DNA of 39,456 bases from Priestia flexa NBRC 15715 (GCF_001591565.1 NZ_BCVD01000023.1:1-39456), one strand, 5' to 3'. Positions 13,842-22,195 are shown, numbered from the stretch's first letter. Notes: a model not told the origin generated them from the letters alone. Program-made: numbers and translations.

Positions 13842-14003
13842 GTGGACATGGAAACAGTTGAAAGACTTCTTCGAATGTTAACTTGGCTAACTGGAAGTGT
13901 CGTTGGAATTATGACGATAGAGAAGGAACTAGCTGAAAGAAGAAAGAAGTCGAAGAAAAAGAAAAAGCGACGCTCTCCTAGCAAAAAGAAACGTCGCAAA
14001 TAA
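13842..14003 (+). CDS. Small protein with hydrophobic helix and very basic tail
   Basis: This encodes 53 residues. Residues 8-26 form a moderately hydrophobic helix (LLRMLTWLTGSVVGIMTIE), and the last 20 residues are nearly all Lys, Arg and Ser. GTG 13842 is used for AAAGGAGGTG 8 bases away. The tail could bind nucleic acid or acidic phospholipid while the helix contacts the membrane. Function is unknown. Confidence 0.75.
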   Translation: MDMETVERLLRMLTWLTGSVVGIMTIEKELAERRKKSKKKKKRRSPSKKKRRK

Positions 14004-14009
14004 CCAAGG

Positions 14010-14034
14010 GAGGTAAGGGGGTAACCCCTTCCTC
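14010..14034 (+). terminator. GC-rich hairpin, possible attenuator
   Basis: AAGGGG pairs with CCCCTT around GTAA, and flanking GAGG pairs with CCTC across a one-base bulge. Only scattered T residues follow, so termination would be partial. It lies directly after the basic small gene. Confidence 0.45.
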
Positions 14035-14067
14035 TTACTAAATATTATATCATGTCCATGAAAAAAT

Positions 14068-14235
14068 ATGAAATTCTTCTCTTTTACGTTTTTAATGTCA
14101 ATCTTGTTCGCTACGCATTTTGCAACGATGGATTATAATAAGCTGCATTGGTTAGACATTACAGCTTCAATTTTAGCTGTCGTGTGGTTAGTGCTGACAA
14201 TTATTATAATCGTTTTAAAAAGGAGGAACGCTTGA
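14068..14235 (+). CDS. Small two-segment membrane protein
   Basis: The 55-residue product has two hydrophobic segments, FFSFTFLMSILFATHFA and ITASILAVVWLVLTIIIIVL, and a short KRRNA cytoplasmic-like tail. The ATG has no clear ribosome binding site, which lowers confidence. The codons for its basic C terminus double as the AGGAGG of the next gene. No family is recognised. Confidence 0.5.
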   Translation: MKFFSFTFLMSILFATHFATMDYNKLHWLDITASILAVVWLVLTIIIIVLKRRNA

Positions 14236-14238
14236 GTT

Positions 14239-14466
14239 ATGAGTGATTCATTTCACATCACGAATAGAGAACAGCTAATAGAATTTCTAGCATCTGAGGT
14301 AGTAACAACTTCCGATGCTATAGAGATGCTAGGAGTTAGTCGTCAGTATGTAAATAAGCTAGTTAACACTGGTAAGATAAACCCTATACGCGAAAGCCCA
14401 AAAGAAAAGTTATTTCTTAAATCTGATATATTAGCAAGGAAAGAAAAAATGGAAAAAAATAAATGA
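14239..14466 (+). CDS. Small HTH DNA-binding protein (excisionase/MerR-like fold)
   Basis: This 75-residue protein contains EVVTTSDAIEMLGVSRQYVN followed by a wing-like segment and KLFLKSDILARKEKM. That is the form of excisionase or MerR-type helix-turn-helix domains. Xis is usually near int, so this one, next to the packaging genes, is more likely a local regulator (inferred). AGGAGG lies 13 bases upstream, longer than usual. A terminator follows directly. Confidence 0.8.
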   Translation: MSDSFHITNREQLIEFLASEVVTTSDAIEMLGVSRQYVNKLVNTGKINPIRESPKEKLFLKSDILARKEKMEKNK

Positions 14467-14469
14467 AGT

Positions 14470-14501
14470 AAAAAGCATCCTGTATATTGGGGTGCTTTTT
14501 T
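14470..14501 (+). terminator. Intrinsic terminator after small HTH gene
   Basis: AAAAAGCATCC pairs with GGGTGCTTTTT with one wobble pair around TGTATATT, and the right arm merges into a run of six T. The mirror A run means it could also work in the reverse direction. Confidence 0.8.
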
Positions 14502-14520
14502 ATTTCTATGAAAGGAGTGG

Positions 14521-14709
14521 TTGGTCATTAAATATACATTTATGAGTTTTCGTCGATTTATTGGATTTTGGTTATTGCTTTACTTTATAGGTATGTCACT
14601 CGAAGAAGAGCAATTCTTAAGAGGATTATTAATTACTAATACTTATTTCCTGCTAGAGATAGTGGTTTTTATTACGAAAAAAGAAACTGCTGATAAAGAG
14701 CAATTATAA
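14521..14709 (+). CDS. Small two-segment membrane protein
   Basis: This encodes up to 62 residues with two hydrophobic stretches, about 11-26 (FRRFIGFWLLLYFIGMS) and 36-52 (LLITNTYFLLEIVVFIT), and a charged tail. TTG 14521 follows AAAGGAG by only 3 bases; ATG 14542 is in frame but far from it, so the start is uncertain. No family is recognised. Confidence 0.55.
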   Translation: MVIKYTFMSFRRFIGFWLLLYFIGMSLEEEQFLRGLLITNTYFLLEIVVFITKKETADKEQL

Positions 14710-14728
14710 AGCAGTCAGGAGAATGTCA

Positions 14729-14881
14729 ATGTTAACAACGTTTAAAGTCATACTCATTATTGTTCTACTTGTAACAGCATTAGGAACCATTGGGGCAAGT
14801 AGTAATAACGAACGTACACATTACTGCAGCTTAGCCATTGCATGCATAGCAGCATTAACCTTTCTCTTTAAAACCATGTAA
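14729..14881 (+). CDS. Small two-segment membrane protein
   Basis: The 50-residue product has hydrophobic segments at 6-22 (KVILIIVLLVTALGTIG) and 34-48 (LAIACIAALTFLF), with a polar SSNNERTHYC loop between. AGGAG lies 7 bases before ATG 14729. It follows the previous gene closely and precedes AGAGGTGAT of the next. The hairpin topology resembles small phage holins or pinholins, but the canonical holin is elsewhere, so no role is assigned. Confidence 0.65.
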   Translation: MLTTFKVILIIVLLVTALGTIGASSNNERTHYCSLAIACIAALTFLFKTM

Positions 14882-14894
14882 GAGGTGATAGTAA

Positions 14895-15149
14895 ATGAAT
14901 GGATTAAATATAGAAGAGTTCCAACAAGCTATCCAAAAAATTTGTAACGGGGTAGCTTTATTTATTGAACGTATAAAGAGTTTTTCATCTAGATTAAGAG
15001 TAGCTGCAAGAAAGTATATAAAAGTTCAAGCAGATATTAAAAGAACAAAGCATATTCGTCAATCATGGGTAATGAAACAAGATACTTGTAGAGGTAGCCA
15101 AGTGTTATGTAATAAGCCAAGAGCGCATATAAGAAAGCTTTTGTACTAG
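14895..15149 (+). CDS. Small basic protein, unknown function
   Basis: The 84-residue protein starts MNGLNIEEFQQAIQKICNG and is strongly basic after residue 25. It has two Cys (VMKQDTCRGSQVLC) near the end. AGAGGTGAT precedes the ATG by 6 bases. It is part of the small-gene run before terminase. I recognise no family. Confidence 0.7.
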   Translation: MNGLNIEEFQQAIQKICNGVALFIERIKSFSSRLRVAARKYIKVQADIKRTKHIRQSWVMKQDTCRGSQVLCNKPRAHIRKLLY

Positions 15150-15160
15150 GAGGACAAGTG

Positions 15161-15508
15161 ATGAATAAGAAATCAATTGGTGAAGATGCTAAGTTACTTG
15201 TTATTGAGTTAGATTCCATTAACGATGTACCAAAGGTTTACTACAAAGGTGAAGAGATTAAGATGAAACAAAGAGTAGACTTCACGTGGATTACTAAAAA
15301 TGAGTGCGAACAGCTATTTGAATCTCCATACATTAATATCGAACAGGTGGTGACAGGTGAAGGTTGTCATCTTAAACGTATTGGATATAACGAAAGAGTA
15401 ATAGAACAACCTAGACTCTTGTTATCTTTTGATGAACATAAGGACAAGGGGACTGTATTAGATAAGTGGATTAATAAGTTATTCAACAGGAAGAACGGTA
15501 ATGGTTGA
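15161..15508 (+). CDS. Hypothetical phage protein
   Basis: This 115-residue protein contains a beta-strand-like N-terminal part (KLLVIELDSINDVPKVYYKG) and a C-terminal DKWINKLFNRK segment. ATG 15161 is used because AGGAGG (15148-15153) is 7 bases away; GTG 15158 is in frame but closer. It overlaps the HNH gene by 8 bases, suggesting coupled translation. Function is unknown. Confidence 0.75.
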   Translation: MNKKSIGEDAKLLVIELDSINDVPKVYYKGEEIKMKQRVDFTWITKNECEQLFESPYINIEQVVTGEGCHLKRIGYNERVIEQPRLLLSFDEHKDKGTVLDKWINKLFNRKNGNG

Positions 15509-15839
15509 GTACAAGACAATCCAACAGAAGCGTAAGTTCTATGACAGTGGTGATTGGAAGAGAATACGTGAAAAGATAAAGAAGCGAGACAACTATGAAT
15601 GTCAAGAGTGTAAACGTAAGGGGAGACTCACCTTTGATACGAATGAATACAGTGAAAGTGCAAAGCGTAAGAAGATAAAGCTGGTTGTCCATCATATTAA
15701 AGAGCTTGAATATTATCCGGAGCTTGCATTGGATGAGGAAAACCTTGAAACAGTGTGTGTGGATTGCCACAACAAAGAACATGGTCGAGACTTTAAAAAT
15801 AAAAAGCCGAACAAATGGCAACATGATGAGATGTGGTAA
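15501..15839 (+). CDS. HNH endonuclease
   Basis: This 112-residue nuclease has a zinc-binding CQEC pair near residue 33, the HNH core with HH in LVVHHIKEL, an Asn in DEENLETVC, and CVDCHNKEHG. HNH proteins beside the terminase of cos phages cooperate with TerS and TerL in cutting cos DNA. That role fits here because a cos-like region follows at once and TerS is next. Confidence 0.92.
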   Translation: MVEYKTIQQKRKFYDSGDWKRIREKIKKRDNYECQECKRKGRLTFDTNEYSESAKRKKIKLVVHHIKELEYYPELALDEENLETVCVDCHNKEHGRDFKNKKPNKWQHDEMW

Positions 15840-15915
15840 CCCCCCGGTCAAAAGTTTTGGCCTTTTTTTCGTTCCTGGGCACCGGTGAGGGGGCTCGATT
15901 CCGCAGATTTCTTCG
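15839..15915 (+). other. Candidate cos / packaging start region
   Basis: A run CCCCCCGGT (15840-15848) and, about 35 bases on, ACCGGTGAGGGGG (15881-15893) form a split GC-rich dyad in an otherwise AT-rich genome. The location between HNH and TerS is where cos lies in HNH-terminase phages. Inside it, GGTCAAAA (15846-15853) faces TTTTGGCC (15855-15862), followed by seven T, which may also act as a terminator. The exact nick positions cannot be read from sequence alone. Confidence 0.55.
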
Positions 15916-15959
15916 CGCACATAAGGATTTTTAGAATAGATATTGAAAGGAGGGAGGGC

Positions 15960-16268
15960 ATGGGCAAGACGACTATTAGGAAATCGTTATTGGAGCAGCT
16001 TGAAAATAGAGGTTTTTCTGGAGAAGTCTATAGAGATTTAGTCAATGATTATATGAATCTCTGGGACAACAAAAACGCTTTGCAAAAGGATATTAAAGAA
16101 AGAGGCGTTGTTTTTAAAGACCGTTCTTCTGTAGGTGTTGAGATGTATAAAAACAATCCATCTGTTAAAGATCAATTAGCGGTGAACAAACAAATGCTGC
16201 AGATATTAAAGGACTTATCTTTAAATATTCCTGTAGAAGATGATGAAGATGAAGATGATCTAACATGA
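15960..16268 (+). CDS. Terminase small subunit (P27 family)
   Basis: The 102-residue product starts MGKTTIRKSLLEQLENRGFS, has the helical DLVNDYMNLWDNKNALQKDI segment typical of P27-type small terminases, and ends in an acidic tail (EDDEDEDDL). It should recognise the packaging site and recruit TerL. ATG 15960 is chosen for the GGAGGGAGG run just upstream, although the frame is open from 15885. It overlaps terL by ATGA. Confidence 0.88.
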   Translation: MGKTTIRKSLLEQLENRGFSGEVYRDLVNDYMNLWDNKNALQKDIKERGVVFKDRSSVGVEMYKNNPSVKDQLAVNKQMLQILKDLSLNIPVEDDEDEDDLT

Positions 16269-17887
16269 TTAGAAATAAGTATGTGGACCAATACATTCAA
16301 TCGTATCGAGATGGAAAGATTCTTTTAAATCAGGAGAGAATCGACTTAATTACCTATCTCGAAAAGTATGTTTTGACGCGAGACGATATTTACTTTGATG
16401 AAGAACAAATCGAAAACTATATAAAATTTAGTGAGAAATGGTACTTTAAATTAGATCCGTGGGAGAAATTTATTGCACCATTTATTTTTTTATATTTTAA
16501 AGAAGATGACGAATTGTTCTTTGAGGAATTTTTTATCACAATGGGCCGTGGTGGAGGGAAAAATGGTTTTATCTCTACACTCGCTCATTATTTTATTAGT
16601 CCATTGCATGGAATAAAAAATTATGATGTGTCAGTTGTTGCAAATAGCGAAGACCAGGCAGAAATGAGTTTTAAGGAAGTTTACAATGCAATTGATGAAA
16701 GTTCGTCTTTAAAGAAACAGTTTGCTTCAACGAAGCTGAAGATAACCGGAAATAAAACAAAAAGTGTTTTCCGTTTCCGTACATCGAATGCGGGCACCAA
16801 AGATGGTGGCCGTGAAGGTTGCGTTATTTATGATGAAATTCATGAGATGGTAGACCGAGAAATTGTCGATGTATTTTCTGGTGGTCTTGGTAAGGTTCGT
16901 AACCCGCGTGAATTTTTTATAGGAACAAATGGATTTGTTCGTGAAGGATTTTACGACAAGTTAATGCTTCGTTGTAAAGATGTGCTTAGCGGAGCTGATT
17001 TAGAAGATCGAATTTTTCCGTTTATTTGTAAGCTTGATGACAAAGAGGAAGTTAACAGTGAAGATATGTGGGAGAAAGCAAACCCTGCATTTGAAAAGCC
17101 TTTAACATCCAGAGCAAAGCGGTTAATGAACAAAGTCAGAAAACAATTCCGTAACAAAGATGGACGCGTTGCTTTTATGACAAAGCGGATGAACTTCCCA
17201 GAAAAAGATTTAACAAAGTCTGTTGCATCTTGGGAAGAGATTTTAGCTACTAACCGCCCATTTCCTGATCTATCACATCGTACATGTGTAGGTGGTCTTG
17301 ATTTTGCCAGTATTAAAGACTTTGCAGCGGTTGGCTTGTTGTTTAAATTCGGTGAGGACTATATTTGGAAAACCCATTCCTTTGTTCGAAAGGGATTCTT
17401 AGATACGGTTAGCTTAAAGGTCCCAATAACTGAATGGGAAGAGGATGGGCTTTTAACGATTGTGGATGAGCCGGTTATTGATATACAACATATTGTAAAC
17501 TGGTTCGTTGAGATGCGTGAACGATATGGTGTAACAACGATTGTAGCAGACACCTTCAGATTAGATTTAGTGAAATCAGCATTAGAGGCTGAGGGTTTTC
17601 ATTTGCTGTATATACGAAACCCTAAAGCCATTCATTCCTTATTAGCTCCGCGTGTTGAAACATTATTTGCGAAGCGCCAGCTTATATTTGGTGACAACCC
17701 ATTGATGCGCTGGTATACAAACAATGTATACGTACACATAAAAAAAGACGGAAACAAAGAGTATTTGAAGAAAGATGAGTTTAAACGTAAAACAGATGGA
17801 TTCCAGGCATTCATTCATGCCTTATGGCAAGCAGATAATATCATTGTTGATGAAGCAGACTTTATATTAGGGGGAATTAAGTTTTAA
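16265..17887 (+). CDS. terL: Terminase large subunit
   Basis: This 540-residue packaging motor has an ATPase domain with Walker A-like GRGGGKN (94-100) and Walker B VIYDE (Asp190, Glu191). The nuclease domain begins at GGLDFASIKDFAAV (Asp346) with a further acidic residue at Asp429 (VADTF). It pumps DNA into the prohead and cuts it at cos. Gene order HNH-TerS-TerL is standard for HK97-type siphoviruses. Confidence 0.96.
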   Translation: MIRNKYVDQYIQSYRDGKILLNQERIDLITYLEKYVLTRDDIYFDEEQIENYIKFSEKWYFKLDPWEKFIAPFIFLYFKEDDELFFEEFFITMGRGGGKNGFISTLAHYFISPLHGIKNYDVSVVANSEDQAEMSFKEVYNAIDESSSLKKQFASTKLKITGNKTKSVFRFRTSNAGTKDGGREGCVIYDEIHEMVDREIVDVFSGGLGKVRNPREFFIGTNGFVREGFYDKLMLRCKDVLSGADLEDRIFPFICKLDDKEEVNSEDMWEKANPAFEKPLTSRAKRLMNKVRKQFRNKDGRVAFMTKRMNFPEKDLTKSVASWEEILATNRPFPDLSHRTCVGGLDFASIKDFAAVGLLFKFGEDYIWKTHSFVRKGFLDTVSLKVPITEWEEDGLLTIVDEPVIDIQHIVNWFVEMRERYGVTTIVADTFRLDLVKSALEAEGFHLLYIRNPKAIHSLLAPRVETLFAKRQLIFGDNPLMRWYTNNVYVHIKKDGNKEYLKKDEFKRKTDGFQAFIHALWQADNIIVDEADFILGGIKF

Positions 17888-17900
17888 TAAAAACAAAAAA

Positions 17901-17923
17901 GAGGCTTGGTTTCCCAAAACCTC
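17901..17923 (-). terminator. Weak antisense-oriented hairpin
   Basis: GAGG with CCTC and inner TTGG with CCAA form an interrupted stem. The A run lies to the left (17889-17900), giving TTTTTT after the stem only on the minus strand. Confidence 0.4.
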
Positions 17924-17984
17924 CCTATAGAAAAAAGCAAACAAACGTTCTTGTTAATTATATGCATAGGGGTGGAAAAAGTAA

Positions 17985-18758
17985 ATGAATTTGCGTATCA
18001 ACACGATTTACAACATGGATTGTTTGAAAGGAATGGAGTTACTACCAGACAAGTCTATCGACATGATTTTGTGTGATCTTCCGTACGGAACTACTAAGTG
18101 TAGTTGGGATGAGATTATTCCTTTCGGTAGACTTTGGGAACAATACGAGCGAATTATTAAAGATAATGGCGCTATTGTCTTAACTGCTAGCCAACCGTTT
18201 ACAACGAAGCTCATCGCAAGTAATATTCGCTTGTTTCGCTATGAGTGGATATGGAAAAAAGGAAGACATTCTACAGGTTTTCCAAATGCAAACCGAATGC
18301 CTTTAAAAAACCATGAGAATATTTGTATATTTTATAAAAAGCTCCCTACTTACCATCCGCAAGGATTATTACCTTTAGTGAAAGCACGTAAGAAGTCGAG
18401 GAAAACAGTAAGCAGCATCTATGGTAAAAATGAGAAAAGCCTTTTAAATGACTACACACCTAAGTATACAAATTATCCAAAGAGTGTTTTAGATTTCCCT
18501 AGAGATAGCAAAACGTTTCACCCAACTCAAAAACCACTCACTCTTTTTGAGTATTTGATTAAAACATACACTAACCCTGGTGACGTGGTGTTGGATAATT
18601 GTATGGGGAGCTTTACAACAGCTGTAGCTTGTGACAACACCAAACGAAACTGGATCGGCTTTGAATTAGAAGAGGAATACTGCGAGAAAGGAATAGAGCG
18701 CATTAATAGCAACCGTGAACATCTAGGGCTTTCCCAAGTTGAAGTAATTAAAGTCTAA
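17985..18758 (+). CDS. DNA methyltransferase (N6-adenine/N4-cytosine type)
   Basis: The 257-residue enzyme has the catalytic motif DLPYG at residues 31-35 (variant of DPPY) near the N terminus, and an AdoMet-binding region (VVLDNCMGSFTTAVAC, about 201-216) near the C terminus, a beta-class order. HPTQKPLTLFEYLIK precedes the latter, as usual in the N6_N4_Mtase family. It probably protects phage DNA from host restriction; the target sequence is unknown. It sits between TerL and portal, genes that are normally adjacent, so it looks like an insertion. Confidence 0.92.
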   Translation: MNLRINTIYNMDCLKGMELLPDKSIDMILCDLPYGTTKCSWDEIIPFGRLWEQYERIIKDNGAIVLTASQPFTTKLIASNIRLFRYEWIWKKGRHSTGFPNANRMPLKNHENICIFYKKLPTYHPQGLLPLVKARKKSRKTVSSIYGKNEKSLLNDYTPKYTNYPKSVLDFPRDSKTFHPTQKPLTLFEYLIKTYTNPGDVVLDNCMGSFTTAVACDNTKRNWIGFELEEEYCEKGIERINSNREHLGLSQVEVIKV

Positions 18759-18779
18759 AGATTATGCAATGTAAAGGGG

Positions 18780-19943
18780 GTGAGGACAATTGGGTGGCTA
18801 GATGGGATTTTTAAACGAAATAGTGAACTTGGTTTTATGTTTGATGTGGAAATGTTTATTACAAAGGCAAACCGAGTTCACATGAAAAAGTTAGTTCTGG
18901 ATACATGTATCGCATTTTTAGGCAGGACAATTAGTCAATCTGAATTTAGAGTGAAGAATGGTTCTTCCTATGTAAAAGACGAACTGTACTACCGGCTAAA
19001 TGTCCGACCAAACAAGAACATGACAGCCAGTACGTTTTGGGAGACGTTTATTCATAAGCTTGTCTTTGATAATGAATGTTTAATTGTCCAATCGGATGAC
19101 GGAGATCTTTTACTTGCAGATGACTTCCAACATATTGAGTATGCCGTATATGAGGATGTCTTTGTTAATGTCACCGTTAAAGAATATACGTTTCAGCGGA
19201 GCTTTAAACAGAACGAGGTCATTCATTTACGTTATCGAAACGAAAAGTTAACGCCTTTAATTGATAGCCTATTTACTGATTACGGAGATTTATTTGGGAG
19301 AATCTTAAATTCTCAAAAACGCAAAAATCAAATCCGCGGTACAGTAGATATGGATATGTTGGCTGCCAAGAGTCCACAGCATCAAGCAAAGCTACAAGAA
19401 TTCATCGACAACATGTATAAAGCAGTTGGTGAAAAAGATGTAGCTATTATTCCTCAACAACCAGGATTTAAGTATGAGGAAAAGTCGAATGGAGGAAAAA
19501 CCGGCCAAAGTGTTGATGAAATTAATAAAGTCACAAATGGTTTTTTCAATCAAGTAGCAATGGCGTTAGGGATTCCAACAAGCCTGGTGTATGGAGAGAT
19601 GGCAGATGTGGAGAAGCAAACAAAAAATTATATGCTTTTTACCGTTAAACCTTTATTAAAAAAACTAGCGGATGAAGCAAATGTGAAGTTTTTTGAGAAA
19701 GACGAATATCTAGCTGGGCAAAAGATTGATATTAAATGCATTTCTTATCAAAGCATCTTCGACCTTGCTACAAGTATTGATAAGCTTATTTCTTCTAGTG
19801 CATTTACAGGAAATGAAATTCGTCAGGAGGTAGGTTATGACCCTTCCGATGATCCGAAGCTGGACAAGCATTATATTACGAAGAACTATGCTGAAATGAG
19901 TCACGATGAAGGAGGTGAGAAACAAAATGACAATGAACATTGA
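18780..19943 (+). CDS. Portal protein (HK97 family)
   Basis: This is a protein of up to 387 residues with the portal-like segments EVIHLRYRNEKLTPLIDSLF and NGFFNQVAMALGIPTSLVYG, then QTKNYMLFTVKPLLKKLADE. Twelve copies form the DNA channel at the capsid vertex. The start is unclear: GTG 18780 falls inside the ribosome binding sequence AAAGGGGGTGA. The frame's next plausible start at normal spacing is ATT 18789. A TTG at 18790 is ideally placed but in the wrong frame. It overlaps the protease gene. Confidence 0.93.
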   Translation: MRTIGWLDGIFKRNSELGFMFDVEMFITKANRVHMKKLVLDTCIAFLGRTISQSEFRVKNGSSYVKDELYYRLNVRPNKNMTASTFWETFIHKLVFDNECLIVQSDDGDLLLADDFQHIEYAVYEDVFVNVTVKEYTFQRSFKQNEVIHLRYRNEKLTPLIDSLFTDYGDLFGRILNSQKRKNQIRGTVDMDMLAAKSPQHQAKLQEFIDNMYKAVGEKDVAIIPQQPGFKYEEKSNGGKTGQSVDEINKVTNGFFNQVAMALGIPTSLVYGEMADVEKQTKNYMLFTVKPLLKKLADEANVKFFEKDEYLAGQKIDIKCISYQSIFDLATSIDKLISSSAFTGNEIRQEVGYDPSDDPKLDKHYITKNYAEMSHDEGGEKQNDNEH

Positions 19944-20703
19944 TATTAAAGGGCCAATTATTTCTAACGATGAAGCTTGGATTTATGAGTGGTTTGAAAT
20001 GGACGCTACAAGCCCGCGTATGATTATCGAGCAGTTGGAAAATGCAAATGGAGAAGATATTATTGTATCTATTAACAGCCCAGGCGGTTATGTAGATGAC
20101 GGTTCAGAAATCTATACAGCTCTTAAAAACTATCCAGGATATGTAGAGACACATATTGTTGGTTTAGCTGCAAGCGCAGCTTCTTTCATTGGAACTGCAG
20201 GAGATAAAGTGTTAATTTCACCAACAGCTCAAATTATGATTCACAATGCGTCTATGGGGAACCGTGGTGATCATCGCTCAATGGATAAAGCTTCTGAAAT
20301 GCTAAAAATCACAGATAGAGCCATTGTAAATGCGTATGTGTTGAAAACAGGTAAAGAGGAGCAGGAGCTATTAGACATGATGGCCAAAGAAACATGGATG
20401 GGTGCACAAGAAGCATTAGAGCATGGTTTTGTTGATGAAATTATGTTCACGAATCAGACATTTAAAGCAACAGCTTCAAGTGCTGTCACGGCAATGATTC
20501 CTCAACAAGTCATTGAGGGGTTTCGAAAAGGCAATATGAAAAAAGGACAAGGGATTACAAAAGAGGATTTACAAGCATCACTTGCTGATTTAAAGGCAGA
20601 AATCCTAAATGATTTACAGCTTAATAAAAGAAATGAACCGAAAGAGCCTACTCTTCCACCTGTTAACCAGAGGAAATTGAGTAAGCTCTTTTTAAATTTA
20701 TAA
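19927..20703 (+). CDS. ClpP-like prohead protease
   Basis: The 258-residue serine protease of the S14/ClpP type has SINSPGGYVDDG (about 48-59), candidate nucleophile Ser83 in GLAASAAS and His106 in IMIHNAS. It should trim the capsid scaffold during head maturation. ATG 19927 has GGAGGTGAG 8 bases upstream. The variable, charged C terminus (after about residue 195) could serve as the scaffold, since no separate scaffold gene is seen. Confidence 0.94.
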   Translation: MTMNIDIKGPIISNDEAWIYEWFEMDATSPRMIIEQLENANGEDIIVSINSPGGYVDDGSEIYTALKNYPGYVETHIVGLAASAASFIGTAGDKVLISPTAQIMIHNASMGNRGDHRSMDKASEMLKITDRAIVNAYVLKTGKEEQELLDMMAKETWMGAQEALEHGFVDEIMFTNQTFKATASSAVTAMIPQQVIEGFRKGNMKKGQGITKEDLQASLADLKAEILNDLQLNKRNEPKEPTLPPVNQRKLSKLFLNL

Positions 20704-20720
20704 AAATGGAGGAATCACCA

Positions 20721-21878
20721 ATGACAATTAAATTTACGAATAAATCCGAAGCTCTTCAAAATGCAAAGACGAAGTTAACAGCTGCTCTTTCAAGTGAAAA
20801 TAGCACAGAGCAAGAACAAACAGAAGCGTTTCAAAACTATTTTGATGCGCTGCAGCAAGAAGTAGCATCAAATATCAGTAAGCAAGTAAATAGCGAAATG
20901 CTAGATCGTTCAATTTTACAACAACGTGGCCAAAATGTTTTAACATCCGAGGAAACAAAGTTTTTTAATGCAGTTGTGCAAGACGGCGGATTCAAAGATG
21001 ATTCTATTCTTCCAGAAACAACACAAGAGCGTATTTTTGAAGAACTAGTAACGGAACACCCTTTACTTGGTGCGCTTGGACTACAAGACTTAGGAGCTGT
21101 TACAAAGTTCATTTATTCAGATGCAACAAAAGCTTATGCTTGGGGCGAGTTGTTTGGAGATATCCGTGGGCAAGTCAATGCAGCATTTAGAGAAGAATCT
21201 ATTGGTCAACTTAAATTAACAGCTTTTGCTGCTATTCCAAACGATATGTTAGAGTTGGGGCCAGTTTGGGTGGAACGTTTTGTTCGTACGGTTTTAATTG
21301 AATCGTACACAGTAGGTTTAGAGTTCGGTTTTGTAAATGGCGGTGGAGCTGTTGTTAGTCAACCAGTAGGATTAATGAAAAATGTTGACCCTACTACGGG
21401 TGCCATTACAACGAAAGAATCTTCTGGAACATTAACGTTTGCTCCTTCTCAATATGGCGAAACAGTAGCTGGCGAGCTGTATGAAGTGGTAAAAGCTCTT
21501 TCCACAAATGCAAAAGGAAAAGCTCGAAAAGTATTAAACAAAATTGTAATGGTTGTCAATCCAATTGATGCAATTGGTGTACAAGCACGAAATACCATTC
21601 AAACTGCTAATGGTCAGTGGGTAATGGCTTTACCGTATAACATTCAAGTCGTTGAGTCAGAAGAGGTACCGGTTGGTAAAGCGGTATTCTTTGTGAAAGG
21701 TGAATACTTAGCAGCTATTGCTGGTGGATATAAACTTAAAAAGTTCGACCAAACGTTAGCCATTGAAGATGCAACCTTGTACACAATTAAGCAATTTGCA
21801 AACGGAAAGCCGAAAGATAACAAAACAGCATTGGTGTATGATCTTAATATTTCATTCGATACGACACCAGCTGTATAA
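20721..21878 (+). CDS. Major capsid protein (HK97 fold)
   Basis: The 385-residue protein has a helical, Gln/Glu-rich N-terminal delta region (residues 1-75) and then a long HK97-like core containing VTEHPLLGALGLQDLG, LTAFAAIPNDMLELGPVWVE and GGYKLKKFDQTLAIED. The N-terminal region is probably removed by the protease upstream. ATG 20721 follows GGAGG by 8 bases. Position after portal and protease confirms the call. Confidence 0.93.
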   Translation: MTIKFTNKSEALQNAKTKLTAALSSENSTEQEQTEAFQNYFDALQQEVASNISKQVNSEMLDRSILQQRGQNVLTSEETKFFNAVVQDGGFKDDSILPETTQERIFEELVTEHPLLGALGLQDLGAVTKFIYSDATKAYAWGELFGDIRGQVNAAFREESIGQLKLTAFAAIPNDMLELGPVWVERFVRTVLIESYTVGLEFGFVNGGGAVVSQPVGLMKNVDPTTGAITTKESSGTLTFAPSQYGETVAGELYEVVKALSTNAKGKARKVLNKIVMVVNPIDAIGVQARNTIQTANGQWVMALPYNIQVVESEEVPVGKAVFFVKGEYLAAIAGGYKLKKFDQTLAIEDATLYTIKQFANGKPKDNKTALVYDLNISFDTTPAV

Positions 21879-21895
21879 GGTATGAGGTGATGTAA

Positions 21896-22195
21896 TTGGC
21901 CATCACAAATGAAATTCTAATGGAATTTAAAGAACGAAATCGACTAGGGAATCATGAGGATGCGAATTTAACGCGCATCCTTTCTGCTTCCGTTACAGCT
22001 TTAAAAAGAGTTTGTGGTGATTATGATATTGAACAAGACGAAGAGTTTAAGGAGCTTGTATTTGAGCGCTCTCGTTACGTTTACAATGATGCTTTAGAAT
22101 ACTTTAACGATAATTTCTTAACCGAGATTAATAGTTTAAGTGTTGATAAGGTGCTAGAAACAATGACATTGGAAGATGGTGAAGAGAATGCGTGA
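21896..22195 (+). CDS. Head-tail connector (gp6-like)
   Basis: The 99-residue helical protein begins with TTG 21896, preceded by GAGGTGATG. It contains RILSASVTALKRVCGDYDIE and ELVFERSRYVYNDALEYF, the pattern of HK97 gp6-like connectors that form a ring under the portal. It overlaps the next gene by 8 bases. The call rests on pattern and synteny. Confidence 0.85.
   Translation: MAITNEILMEFKERNRLGNHEDANLTRILSASVTALKRVCGDYDIEQDEEFKELVFERSRYVYNDALEYFNDNFLTEINSLSVDKVLETMTLEDGEENA

Noticed and set aside
15890-15905. tRNA T-loop-like sequence (GGGCTCGATTCC)
   Set aside because: No acceptor, D or anticodon arms can be folded around it; it belongs to the cos-like region.
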